DNA of 64,000 bases, taken from NCBI RefSeq assembly GCF_010389155.1, contig NC_057763.1:33152645-33216644 (forward strand). Direction: 5' to 3'. Source of the DNA: Erigeron canadensis (taxonomy: Eukaryota; Streptophyta; Magnoliopsida; Asterales; Asteraceae). A program made the translations under genes and the position numbers. How positions within the stretch are numbered: the stretch's first letter is position 1; each line of letters opens with the position of its first letter. The notes beneath the pieces were generated by a model that worked only from the letters and a program-made list of their open reading frames with translations, ran no database searches and was not told where the DNA came from. Positions 44,194 to 55,942 of this stretch are shown in pieces.

Positions 44194-45075
44194 TTCAGGA
44201 AAATACATTCTACCTAAAAGGTCAGATCTTCGATATATCAGTATATCACTGCTGTCAATAAATTTGTGTGGATAATGTATGCCCACTTTAATTTTTCACC
44301 TTTCCTTGGCTACTTCTTCCTTATGTATTTGTTGTGCTAAACATCTAATTTAAGTGATGTATAGTTCTTGATAGTACTACAATTTTATTTTTCTACATTG
44401 GAGAAATCAGATAATTTTTGTTTGAGACTATCTTTTTGACAAAAGACTTTTTTTTTTATAATAAAAGTGGCAAAGTGGTTCGTTTTGTGGCTTCTATCCA
44501 CGTCCATATTTATTTTTAAAGGGGGATCATACATGTTAATCTTTTACTAACAATGCCGGATGTTATCTGGATTGATTAACTAGTAAATTTTATATAATAA
44601 AACTAAATGTTTTATATAGATAGGATTAGAGGTTAATTTTTTAAAACGAACAATATTCCATAAAAAAGGTCATTTTTTTATATTTAAGGCTAGAGGAACG
44701 AAGATGGTTAGATATATCCTTAAAATTGTCCTTTTATTTGATCATTGTAAAGATTTTGTGATACCGATGGTAAAAAGAAATGATGGAAATGATTTGGTCT
44801 GTCACTTTAGACTGAACCAACAAGTTGATCATGCCTAATAGGATTGCCAATGATAATGAAATACAAGATAAAGTCAATTTCAACCACATCTATAATCTGG
44901 CTATTATCATATATTTTTTCTCATGTTCTGCAGTATCTTTCTTCCCTCGTGTACTGACAATTGAACCATCAAAGCTAAAACGAGTGATAAATATGCATTT
45001 CACCTTGTCTAGTCAGTTACTCATATATACTAAAACAAGAAGATATTTGGTTGCTGAGTTGCTTACCCACTACCA
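44194..45075. other. intergenic, 3' flank of the minus-strand cyclin gene
   Basis: No independent gene is seen. A plus-strand frame at 44825-45079 runs antisense to the cyclin 3' end and has no recognisable domain. Confidence 0.5.
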
Positions 45076-48000
45076 CTAACTTGGCTCGAGCCAATCGGGA
45101 TCAAAGTGTTGTGCGTATTGCTCGCACACCTCGTCGATCTCGAAGTCACTCATGGGTATTGTTTTTCCTTTGTTCTTTCCGATGGTAGGAACAACTCTCT
45201 TAGCCCTTGGTAAATGTGACGTAAATACTTCTTCTGCAAGTTCAACAAGAATATATAATCATTCTACTTATAAATTCTCTTTCAAATATCAACTACAGTT
45301 AGTGAAACTTCAAAAGTATTTTAGAAACGAAAAGTCTCTTGCCAACTTATATACGTACCCACAATATTATGACACTTCATCTCTTCAAAACACTGTATCA
45401 CTTGAGACTGCAACCATCGTGAAAAAGATAAAACATATTTCAGGAAACAGAACAATCAACACAGATATACCATAATCCTAATACAAGTAGAAAAATCATA
45501 ATAATCGGCTAAGACTTACCTTATCAAAGTATTGTGGATAAGAAGTCAACAGTTTCTCTAACAACGTGGAATACAGTTCTGGTTTTGTTCTGTAAGAAGT
45601 TACTAATGTTGCAGCAGCTACAAGTGTGGAATGCTTGTATTCAGTAAATTTTATATCTGGCAATTCATTCAGGGGAAAATGCAAATATTAGTATAAAAGT
45701 CTAACATAATCATGAAGTTCCAAATCATAATGAAAAATGATATACAAAAACATATGTTGACACACATAACAACTAGAGGAAATATATACTCTCTTGGTAT
45801 TTGTAGATTGAAATAAGCTGCAGTAACACCTCGAAAAACTGGGTTATACTTATGAAAGGTGTTGGGTATATGCTGCAATTTTAAGAAGATTTTTGTTGGT
45901 ATAGCCGTATCAATATTTCAGTGGGTATATGTTGGAAATTTTATGTAATAACATAGAATACCCAAGTTAATAGATATGTTAAAAGGAGTTGAAAGAATAA
46001 TTAACTAATGTGAGTGTGTCCCACATTGGTAGAAGAATAAACATTAAGTATGTTTATAAGGAGGAGTGTTGGAGGAATTATAATTCCTTATAAGGGGCTA
46101 CACCCCAAGTGAGCTGGGAGGGTGCGGAGCACCCGACGCGCCCGTGACCGGGGGGCGTGGGCGATGAGGCGTTTTAGTGGCGCAATTAGCACGCTCGCAT
46201 CGCCGCGAGCCGCTATTGAGCCGTCTTTATTTTTGGTTAGTTCAGTATGGCTCGGTTATGGCTTACATGGCTTGATTATGGCTCAGTGGGTGGTCTTATT
46301 CCAGGCCTTGCACCTGGCAAGACACTTGACTTAGCCTTAAGTGTAACACATGTTGTTTAATCATGCAAACCAACATGTGTCCCACTAAAACATCCACTAA
46401 CCAGTTTATATGTATATAAACTATACTTAGTGGTGTTTTGGTAGTTAAGCTACAACAAAAACACTCTCTCAAACTGGATCATCAACCAGATTTTCTTTCA
46501 TTTTCTTCATTTCGTTTTGTTCTTGAAGGTATAATTCTGGGTTGTGGTTAACTCCGGCAGTACAATCTGCTTTGGCTGTTGTACCCTGGGAAACTGTCGG
46601 GTTCACTTGGGTGGCCCGAAAATCAGTTTTAAGGGACCTTGGTTTAACGATATCCTCAGCCCATTTTTTGCCTTTCTTTCTTTTTCTGTTATGTTCTTTA
46701 TTTGTGTTCTTGTATTGTTTAGTACTACTTAATTTACTTGTAATTTAATTATTGTAATTCGAATGTATCTTCTATAAAATTGTTGTTTTCCTGAATGGTG
46801 TCCAACAATCTTAAAACTGATTTCCTTTCTTCACCATTCTGTTAATTCGAATTACAGAAATATGTTTTCCAAAACTTTATTATGTACTTTTCTGTAAAGT
46901 TATTCATTTAAATTAGTCTTTACTTTCTGCAAGTTTTTTAGTAAAACTTTGATTGTTCTATTTCAGAAATGGCTACTGAAATGAACTCCTCTACTAATGG
47001 AACTACTTCTTCTACCACCACCAACATTGTTGGTGCAAATGTTTCACAATCTGTAGGACTTACTGTCTCTACAAGCATGGGACCTTTAGTAGGTACCCAA
47101 GCTGCCCAAACTATGGCCAACCACTGTGAAAAACCAGAAAAGTTTTCTGGAAACAACTTCAAGATGTGGCAACAAAAGATGTTGTTCTATTTGACCACTT
47201 TGAATCTTGCGAGATTCCTAACTGAAACAACACCTCAAATTCCTGAAGGTTCTACTGATGCTCAATCAGTAAGTGCTGTTGATGCTTGGAAGCATTCTGA
47301 ATATCTGTGCCGAAACTATGTGTTAAATGGTCTAGTTGATTCACTGTATAATGTATTTTGCAAAATAACAACTGCAAAAGATTTATGGGAATCTTTGCAA
47401 AAGAAATACAAAACCGAAGATGCCGGAACTAAAAAGTTCATAGTTGCAAGGTTTTTAGAGTTTAAAATGGTTGACTCTAAAACTGTTATGGCACAGGTTG
47501 AAGAATTGCAAATCATAATCAGTGAAATCTTATCAGAAGGAATGGTTCTTGGTGAAACATTTCAAGTTGCTTCCATGATTGAAAAGTTGCCCCCAAGTTG
47601 GTTGGATTTTAAAAATTACCTTAAGCATAAGCGAAAGCAAATGACCGTTGAAGAGCTTGTTGATCGTCTTCGAATTGAGGAAGACAATAGAGGTGCTCAA
47701 AATGGTGGTCATATTGAAGGTCTTGCTAAGGCCAACTTTGTTGAACATGGACAAAGTTCCAAAGGAAAAGGTAATTTCAAGGGTAAAGGGAAAGGTCCTA
47801 TTAAGAAGAACAAAGGAAAAAGGATGGATTTGAGTCCAAAGAATGGTGGTGTGAAGAAGAAGGTTAGTTTGTTCAAAGGGAAGTGTTACAATTGTGGTGA
47901 ATCTGGTCATCGAGCTGATCAATGCAAGAATCCAAGGAAGGAAAGGGCAAATATGATCGAAGATAACATGGCTCTTGTTGCTATGATTTCTGACCTCACG

Positions 48001-51000
48001 GCTAAGTTGGAAGAGGTCAATCTTACCACCGATGGAATCAAAGGATGGTGGGTTGATACGGGTGCAACCCGTCATGTGTGTCCGGATAAGCTATGTTCCA
48101 TAACTTGAAAGATATATCCGGTGAAGAAAAGCTGTATATGGGAAATGCCGCCACCGCCGATATCAAGGGTGAAGGCGATGTGATCCTCAAGTGGACTTCG
48201 GGGAGAGAGCTCAAGTTAACCAATGTGTTGTATGTTCCCGAATTGCGCAAGAGTCTTGTGTCGGGTTGGTTACTTAACAAGAATGGGTTTCGTTTAGTGT
48301 TTGAAAGTGATAAGTTTGTGTTAACTAAACGTGGTTTGTATGTTGGTCAAGGTTATGCCCTTAATGGGATGTTTAAGCTCAATGTTGTACCTATTAAGCA
48401 AGTGAATGAAAATGCTTCTACTTCCGCTTATTTGATTGAGTCTTCTAATATTTGGCATAATCGTCTTGGACATGTGAATTTTAATTCAATGCGTCGTTTA
48501 ATTAAGTTAAATTGTATACCATCTTTTAACATTGATTCTAATTCTAAATGTCCAACTTGTGTTGAAGCTAAACAAACCACGAAATCTTTCAAATCTATTG
48601 AACGAAACACCGAGCCACTTGATTTAATCCATACCGATGTATGTGATTTTAGATCGATTCCCACTCGAGGTGGTAACAAATATTTCATTACATTTATTGA
48701 TGATTGTACAAGATATTGCTATGTATACTTACTAAAGAGCAAGAATGAAGCAATAGATAAGTTTATCTTGTACAAAAATGAAGTTGAGAATCAACTCAAC
48801 AAAAAGATTAAAAGATTAAGGAGTGATAGAGGAGGTGAATATGTTTCTCCATTTGCTGAAATTGGTGCTCAAAATGGTATTATCCATGAGCAAACAGCTC
48901 CTTATACCCCACAACAAAATGGCATTGCTGAAAGGAAAAATCGAACTCTTAAAGAGATGATGAATGCCATGTTAATAAGCTCGAGCTTAGGACAAGATAT
49001 GTGGGGAGATGCAGTTTTATCGGCAAACTATCTTTTGAACAAGATACCTTTCAAGAAAAAGGATGTTACACCTTATGAGTTATGGTTTAATAGAAAACCA
49101 TCCTATAAGTTTTTGAAAGTGTGGGGGTGTTTAGCAAAGGTGGTGGTTCCACCACCTAAAGTTCAAAAGATAGGACCAAAAACTGTTGATTGTGTATTCA
49201 TAGGATATGCTAAGCATGGTAGTGATTGTGAATCCTCAAATCTTTCTGAACATAGTAGTGCATATCGGTTTCTAGTACATGAGTCTAAGAACCCGGAAAT
49301 ACACAAAAACAGTATACTTGAGTCAAGAAATGCTTCGTTTTTTGAAAATGTGTTTCCTCGTTTGGATCGAGGAAAATCTTCTACATCAACTCCGGTTGAT
49401 AAGATTGTTCCAGATGATCATCAAGAACAATCAAAGGAAGAAGAAGTAGAACCGCGAAGAAGCAAAAGGCAAAAGATTGAAAAATCTTTCGGGCCTGATT
49501 TTGTTTCTTATATGGTTATGAGTGAACCTCAAACATATCATGAAGCGGTTACTTCACAAGAAGCACCTCAATGGAAAGAAGCCATTAAGAGTGAAATTGA
49601 TTCTATTTTGCAAAATCATACTTGGGAGTTAGTTCATCTTCCACCTGGTTGTAAACCACTTGAACATCGTTGGATATTCAAGAAAAAGATGAAATATGAT
49701 GGCTCTATTGATAAGTACAAGGCAAGACTTGTGGTCAAAGGATATAGACAAAAGAAAGATCTTGATTACTTTGACACATATGCGCCTGTAACTCGAGTAA
49801 CTTCGATCAGATTGGTGCTTGCGATTGCAGCATTGAGAAATTTGGAAATACATCAAATGGATGTAAAAACCGCATTTCTCAATGGAGAGCTTGATGAAGA
49901 AATATATATGGAACAACCTGAGGGTTTTTCCGCTCCTGGCCAGGAGGACAAAGTTTGTAAACTTGTCAAGTCTTTGTACGGATTGAAACAAGCTCCAAAG
50001 CAATGGCACCAAAAGTTTGATCAAGTCATGCTCGATAATGGTTTCAGGATTAATGAGTGTGATAAATGTGTTTATGTCAAAGACATATCTAAGGGTAGTG
50101 ATGACATACTCATTGTGGGTAGTGATGATAGTATGATCAAATCTACCAAAGACATGTTGAAGGCGAGATTTGACATGAAGGATATGGGTTTAGCAGATGT
50201 CATTCTTGGAATGAAAATTACTCGAACCCAAGATGGTCTAGTGTTAAGTCAATCTCACTATGTGGACAAGATCCTTGAGAAATTCAGTCCTGAGGACTCA
50301 AGAGTCGCTCGATCTCCAATAGATACCACGCAACATCTATCGAAAAATAGAGGTGAAGGTGTTGCTCAATTGGAGTACTGAAGGGTAATTGGCAGCTTAA
50401 TGTATCTCATGACAAGTACTAGGCCTGACTTAGCCTATGCTGTTAGTAGGCTAAGTAGATATACTAGTAATCCTAGTTTGGAACATTGGAAGGCTATGAC
50501 TAGGTTACTAAGATACTTGAGATATACAAAGAATTATGGGTTGCATTTTGGTCGAGATCCAGCTGTATTGGAAGGATATAGTGATGCTAATTGGATATCC
50601 GATATAAAGGATTCCAAATCCGCAAGTGGATATGTATTTACTCTTGGAGGAGCAGCTATAACTTGGAAATCATCCAAGCAAACGCTAATTGCTAGATCCA
50701 CGATGGAATCTGAATTTATAGCATTGGATAAAGCTGGAGAAGAAGCAGAATGGCTACGACATTTCTTGGAATATGTTCCAAGATGGCCAAAGCCATTAAC
50801 GGCTATTTGTATACATTGTGATTGCCAATCGGCTATTGGTAGAACTCAAAATACAATGTATAATGGCAAGTCAAGACATATTCGTCGTAGGCATAATAGT
50901 ATACGACAACTGCTCACAACAAGGGTTATCACTGTTGACTATGTTAGGTCAAAGGATAACATTGCGGATCCGCTAACTAAAGGTTTAAGTAGTGAGGCAG

Positions 51001-53790
51001 TTTATAAGTCATCAAGAGGAATGGGACTAAAGCCCATTGAGTAAATTTATACGAAGGAAAACCTAACCTAGATGTAAATGGAGATCCCATGATCTAGGTT
51101 CAATAGGATAACCTAATTGTACGAATAGAGGAAGTCATTGTGGGGAGTACCCCAAACATCAAAGGGAGTTTACAGTCACTGTGGGGGGGAGAATCCACCA
51201 CAATAAAGTGAGTTGCAAATTTTCCTAGTCCATTCCTATATCAAATCAATGATATCATAGAGGTTAAGCTTATAGCTTTTAATGATTGTGAGCAATCACC
51301 TATGTTAGAGAAAAGTGTGGTCGCTTCGAATGGAATTGTGGGGGCGCAATTCCTAGAGCTCTCGCAGAACCAGGATAGTGTTCCATGACCATAACGGACA
51401 CGAAAGTGAGGTGTTAACCAGACTAGGGAAAGTATTGTGTGATGTGCAATAACGTCTACGTAAAAAGGAGTTAGTTCAAAGACATCAAGTTCTACTAACT
51501 GCTAGGAGACTAAGTGCACTCACAAAGGAAAGTTCAAAGGGTAACACCTACTTATCCTGCAATACTTGACTGTCGGAATTTATCTTTAATAACCATATCT
51601 ATTAATGTGGGGGATTGTTGGAAATTTTATGTAATAACATAGAATATCCAAGTTAATAGATATGTTAAAAGGAGTTGAAAGAATAATTAACTAATGTGAG
51701 TGTGTCCCACATTGGTAGAAGAATAAACATTAAGTATGTTTATAAGGAGGAGTGTTGGAGGAATTATAATTCCTTATAAGGGGCTACACCCCAAGTGAGC
51801 TAGGAGGGTGCGAAGCACCCGACGCGCCCGCGCCCGAGCCCGAGACTGGGACCGGGGGCGTGGGCGATGAGGCGTTTTAGTGGCGCACTTTGCACTTGAA
51901 GGTATAATTCTGCTTTGCACTCTCTCAAACTGGATCATCAACCAGATTTTCTTTCATTTTCTTCATTTCGTTTTGTTCTTGAAGGTATAATTCTGGGTTG
52001 TGGTTAACTCCGGCAGTACAATCTGCTTTGGCTGTTGTACCCTGGGAAACTGTCGGGTTCACTTGGGTGGCCCGAAAATCAGTTTTAAGGGACCTTGGTT
52101 TAACCATATCCTCAGCCCGTTTTTTGCCTTTCTTTCTTTTTCTGTTATGTTCTTTATTTGTGTTCTTGTATTGTTTAGTACTACTTAATTTACTTGTAAT
52201 TTAATTATTGTAATTCGAATGTATCTTCTATAAAATTGTTGTTTTCCTGAATGGTGTCCAACAGTATATACATAATGTTGAAAACAAGCTAGTCACGCCT
52301 AGTGATCATAGAAATGCCCCTATTGGCTAATCATCCAGTTTAAAATGTTGCCGTTTACATTGTTTAACATTCATATTTAGAGGTAGTTTAGATACAAATA
52401 TTAGAAGCCCTTAATCAGAGTTAATGTGGATGTTTTGGTTGCTGCTATCAATAATGTTAGAGTTGGCCATGAAATGAAGAACATCGTGGTGTACCACTTA
52501 CTGGTTTGTAAGTAACATAATACACTTACGGTGCAGGGGAAGCAATGGTGGTCCTCTTGTCAATCTAAGGGGTAGGTACGGGTGTTGTAGGGATCATGGT
52601 TGCAGGCACTAAGATGCGGAGGGAAACTAACTAGTGCAGGGCTGGAGTGAAGAAAAAATCTTTCCATATTTTGTTCAACAAATGTCCTTAAAGTTCTGCA
52701 TTTCTACCTCACATGCATAGGGTGTTGGTTTCTTATGCTAATAATTGTTAGGGAATTTAATATAGAAACTGCAGAAAGTTTGGGTCATTCATCTTGATGA
52801 AAGGTTAGTTTGTTAATGATGACATGGAGTCAAGTAGATGCATGATCAGGCAGTAAAGGCCAAAGCGTATGTCCAACACTTCAACTGGTACAAGGTTTAA
52901 GTCTTTGGTGTTGATTTATGTTAACCAATTTAAACATTTGGTGGACCTTTATAACTGCATCGAGGGATTTAGGATGTGTCCTACAGCTACAGTTCTTAAA
53001 GTGTGTTCAGTTACTAGCATGGTTCTTGTATCATTTATCTAGTTTCATATATCTACCTAATAACCAAACTATTGTATGAAACAATACCTCTTCTGATTGC
53101 TAAAAGTGTTTCCCAAGTGTCGAGACGGGAAAGATGGACTTTCACATTATCGGTCATCAGAGTGTAGATGTCAGGTAGTCCATCCCAGGGGTGCACAACT
53201 ACTCCAATCTTAGATATAACCTTTCGAATTTCATCCCTCATCATGAAAATGTAGAAATTTGCTATAAAATCGTGTTCCGCCTATACATTTGATAACATAA
53301 AATAATACAAATAAAAAAGACAGCTTGATATAAACTTAAAAGTTAAAACACATAGACACACACACACATAATCTAAAAATATGTTTAAATGTTTATAAGG
53401 TCATACCAGAAATTGAGGCGCTTGAAACTGTGTAGTGAAGATATTGTTATCTGTGCATGCACGTAGGGCGCAAGCCAATACAAATATCTGGAGATGAATT
53501 TGAACACCTTCTTGAGGAATTACCACCTGCATATAATCAAATTGATGATTTGCAAAGTTATATACTTGTATGTTTTCATCTCTCTCTCTATTCAATAATA
53601 ATGTGGACTGAGTACAAAACTAGTATCGGGATTCTTTTCTTCCGCGATAAGAACAAATCAGCATATGCTATAGTTATAGCAGTAACAGGTACCGTGGGTC
53701 TATCTACTACGGAAGTATACTGTTTATGCACAATAAAAATCCACCAGTAGTGACATGAAACAGATATCAGATATCATACACGAGATACAT

Positions 53791-53829
<39 letters not shown>

Positions 53830-54335
53830 ATGGAAATTAGGTCATCAGCAGAAAATAAATCTGGCATATTACAGTTGTTATTATTACAATAAATAGGAAT
53901 TAAAATGCATTATATAAAATTAATTAACAGTAGAAGATCATTGATACAGTTACCATCAGTCAAGGCATATATATAATGAATCACAATTGAAATGTAAAAC
54001 ATAATGTTGTTATTACAAATTACAGAATAGAATATCAATTAAACCTAGAGTCAACAACTGTTGAATATCCTCTAATACTCAATACATACACAATATATGT
54101 ATGTATGTATATATAACTCAATTGACCTTCGTAGCATATGCAATCAAGACTGGCCGCATTCTGATGAAACGTGGATTTCTCGAATATCAACTCTGCATCC
54201 TCGCGCCTTGCGAATGAAGATACCCATATGTTTAACGTTTTCCGATACGCTGCTATTACTGTACTCCGTCTCATCGTCATCTTCACTTGTGTTATCGATG
54301 CCATTACCACTTTCAGAACTACCAGAACTTGCCAT
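45076..54335 (-). CDS. CYCD: D-type cyclin, divergent paralogue, with a copia element in intron 4
   Basis: Exons on the minus strand are exon 1 from 54335 ([10 protein letters not shown]..., 3' end unresolved), then 53719-53621, 53526-53407, 53280-53088, 45656-45520, 45407-45359 and 45233-45076. Junctions after exon 1 keep frame; exon 4 ends in phase 1 and exon 5 resumes in phase 1. It aligns exon by exon with the cyclin at 55943: FLS at the end of cyclin-box exon 2, the [14 protein letters not shown] block matching QGVKRNVELFAFSC, and [16 protein letters not shown] matching DIRFTEFRPSTLAASA. The usual exon 2 NYVDRF is altered to IAYADLF, so it is diverged. D-type cyclins activate CDKs for the G1/S transition. 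Intron 4 is 7.4 kb, of which 6.3 kb is the copia insert in the opposite orientation. The predicted length is about 300 aa. The splice after exon 2 (GTTTTG) is weak, so an expressed product is not assured. Confidence 0.72.
45930..46807 (+). repeat. left LTR of the copia element (878 bp)
   Basis: This is the longer LTR. It carries a segment of roughly 270 bp (about 46190-46465) that is missing from the right LTR. The segment contains TATATGTATATAAAC, a possible TATA box near 46412. Confidence 0.92.
46969..51044 (+). pseudogene. copia gag-pol, broken by a frameshift, a stop and an RT deletion
   Basis: Frame 46969-48108 is gag (capsid block [15 protein letters not shown], zinc knuckle [14 protein letters not shown] near 47884-47925) and runs to the protease site DTGAT near 48055. 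The frame then shifts just before 48093. Frame 48093-50381 contains integrase (HHCC finger with CPTCVEAK near 48548, then the DDE core ending at [10 protein letters not shown]) and reverse transcriptase. Where copia RTs carry their YVDD site, this copy has only SDDILI (about 50098), so several residues are missing. A TGA at 50379-50381 interrupts the frame, which reopens at 50400-51044 with RNase H ([23 protein letters not shown]). It cannot make an active polyprotein. Confidence 0.93.
51616..52263 (+). repeat. right LTR of the copia element (648 bp)
   Basis: Nearly identical to the left LTR at both ends, but it lacks about 270 bp of the centre and instead has a short extra copy of CTTGAAGGTATAATTCTG (about 51895). 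The region 51045-51615 between pol and this LTR is non-coding and ends in the purine tract. Confidence 0.92.
53794..53829 (+). repeat. (CA)n(TA)n microsatellite in a cyclin intron
   Basis: A CA/AC run of about 13 units passes directly into a TA run. It lies in intron 1 of the minus-strand cyclin gene. Confidence 0.9.
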
Positions 54336-55942
54336 TCTTCAAACCCCCAATTTCAAATTGTGAATTTCCCCCAATTTTTTTTCTAATAAAGGATAACCGC
54401 TTTGAGAGAATTAACTTTTTAAAGTTTTTTCCATAAGTAGCCCTTATAATGCGTTCGTTTTATATTGTGACTTGTGAGGTGATTTTTCCACATGGGTTTT
54501 TTATTTGCGTACAAAAATTTTGAAGGATTTGACCATTATGCCCTTAAGTTATTTCCGTTCTTTATTCCTTATTTGAACGGACTGACTTCTCCCGTTCTCC
54601 ATATTTCAAGACCATTACGGGTGAGCTTGATTCGGTTTGGGCCTAAAGTCGAAACCCGAATTGCAATATTCGGTTTTCGGAAATTAGAAAGTGTTAGATT
54701 CGGTTTTAGCTCGGTTTGATTTTTCTATTTTGCGTTCCAATTTGGGTGTTTCGGTGTGGTTTCCCACTTTTTTCTTTTTAATCATCATTATATAACACGT
54801 CTTTTTGATTATGAATTACGGTTACGTACATGTGATGTGGATTCGAATGAACATTCAAAAAAAAAATTATGTTCATTCGTAAGTTAAAAAGTAGTGGACA
54901 CCAACAATAATAAATGGGAATGAACTTAAAGATTAAAGATCAAAGCTATATATTGTAATATTGTACTGTATTACATTACATGACATGTTTGTATTTGTAT
55001 TTTTTCAGTCTCTTTTTTTCTTTCTAATGAAAAAGGTTATATTTTTTTTGTTTATTACTTATTGTTACTTGCTATATGTTGTCATTTTGGTATTGTGTCA
55101 CAATATTGCAAACGAAATAAACAATTAATACATAAAGTTACTGGTATACCATTGATAAAATTTTAATATTTTAATATATTTACCAATAATAAATAAGATA
55201 AATAAATATAAAAAGGCCGATGATCGGAAAAAGATGACCGAAGACGATGAGTGTTGATGGAGAAAATGAAAAAACGGGATTAGAAAGGGGAGAGAGAAGA
55301 GAGAAAGTAAATCTAGATTTTGAAAAAAATGGTTAGATTTGTTTTTAAATGTTCATTATTTTTTCTTGTTTTCAAATGATAAAACCTTTTTGTTTGATTA
55401 TTAAAGATTTACGGAGTAGTATATTAGTTACTAACATATCTACTTTTTTTTTTAAAATAAAAAAACTAAAGAGAATGCTAACATTAATGTACCATTAAAT
55501 ATCAAAAGCTCAACACTGAGTTTTATCGTAAGTATAAATATTTAATATGAGTACATTATAATAAAGCCTTAAAAGAATTTTGTTTAACCACTAGGTTAAA
55601 CCCAATTGCCAGGGGTGTTTCTCTAAATTTGTTATGCGGGGACTCTTCCGTTGGGCGATTAACACACATCATACGCGTGGTAAAATTCACTTAGTAAAAA
55701 AAAAAACCAAAACTAAAAATTAGTTACCTAATTAATTTAGTTAAAAGTTACGTAAATATGGTAATTCGATTAGTATATATTATATTTTATTTACATTATA
55801 AATACGAGTATATTAAGATATCTGAGCGATTATTGTTTTTCATCAAGGAATCAAAAGAAAACACTACGTCCCTATTTTTATTTATTTTTATTGAATATAC
55901 ATCCCTAATTAATATTGCAAAAATAATCGAAGGAAGGAGAAG
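54336..55942. promoter_or_regulatory. shared upstream region of two divergent D-type cyclin genes
   Basis: About 1.6 kb separates the two start codons. It contains a CGGTTT/TTCGG-rich patch at 54615-54760 and otherwise AT-rich sequence. TATTTAC and similar motifs are too common to assign TATA boxes. Any bidirectional control elements must lie here. Confidence 0.45.

Larger units (their letters stand above)
45930..52263 (+). mobile_element. complete Ty1/copia LTR retrotransposon, defective coding
   Basis: Target duplication GTATA occurs at 45925-45929 and 52264-52268. The LTRs start TGTTGGAAATTTTATG and end GTGTCCAACA. The order gag, protease, integrase, RT, RNase H is that of copia. A purine-rich AATGTGGGGGAT precedes the right LTR. 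No standard initiator-Met primer-binding site follows the left LTR (the sequence there is ATCTTAAAACTG), so the primer is unclear. Shared LTR parts differ by only about half a dozen bases, indicating a young insertion. It sits in intron 4 of the minus-strand cyclin gene. Confidence 0.95.

Noticed and set aside
45669..45878. Minus-strand frame with a plausible acceptor (starting [13 protein letters not shown]), first taken as a cyclin exon
   Set aside because: Including it shifts the frame before the next exon, while exon 4 (ending 53088) joins exon 5 (45656) directly in phase and aligns with the paralogue. It is therefore intron sequence.
54035..54310. Alternative minus-strand frame overlapping the first exon of the divergent cyclin
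   Set aside because: It starts at a downstream ATG out of frame with the first ATG at 54335. A faint RRE similarity to cyclins was noted but is not enough to prefer it; the true exon 1 boundary stays open.
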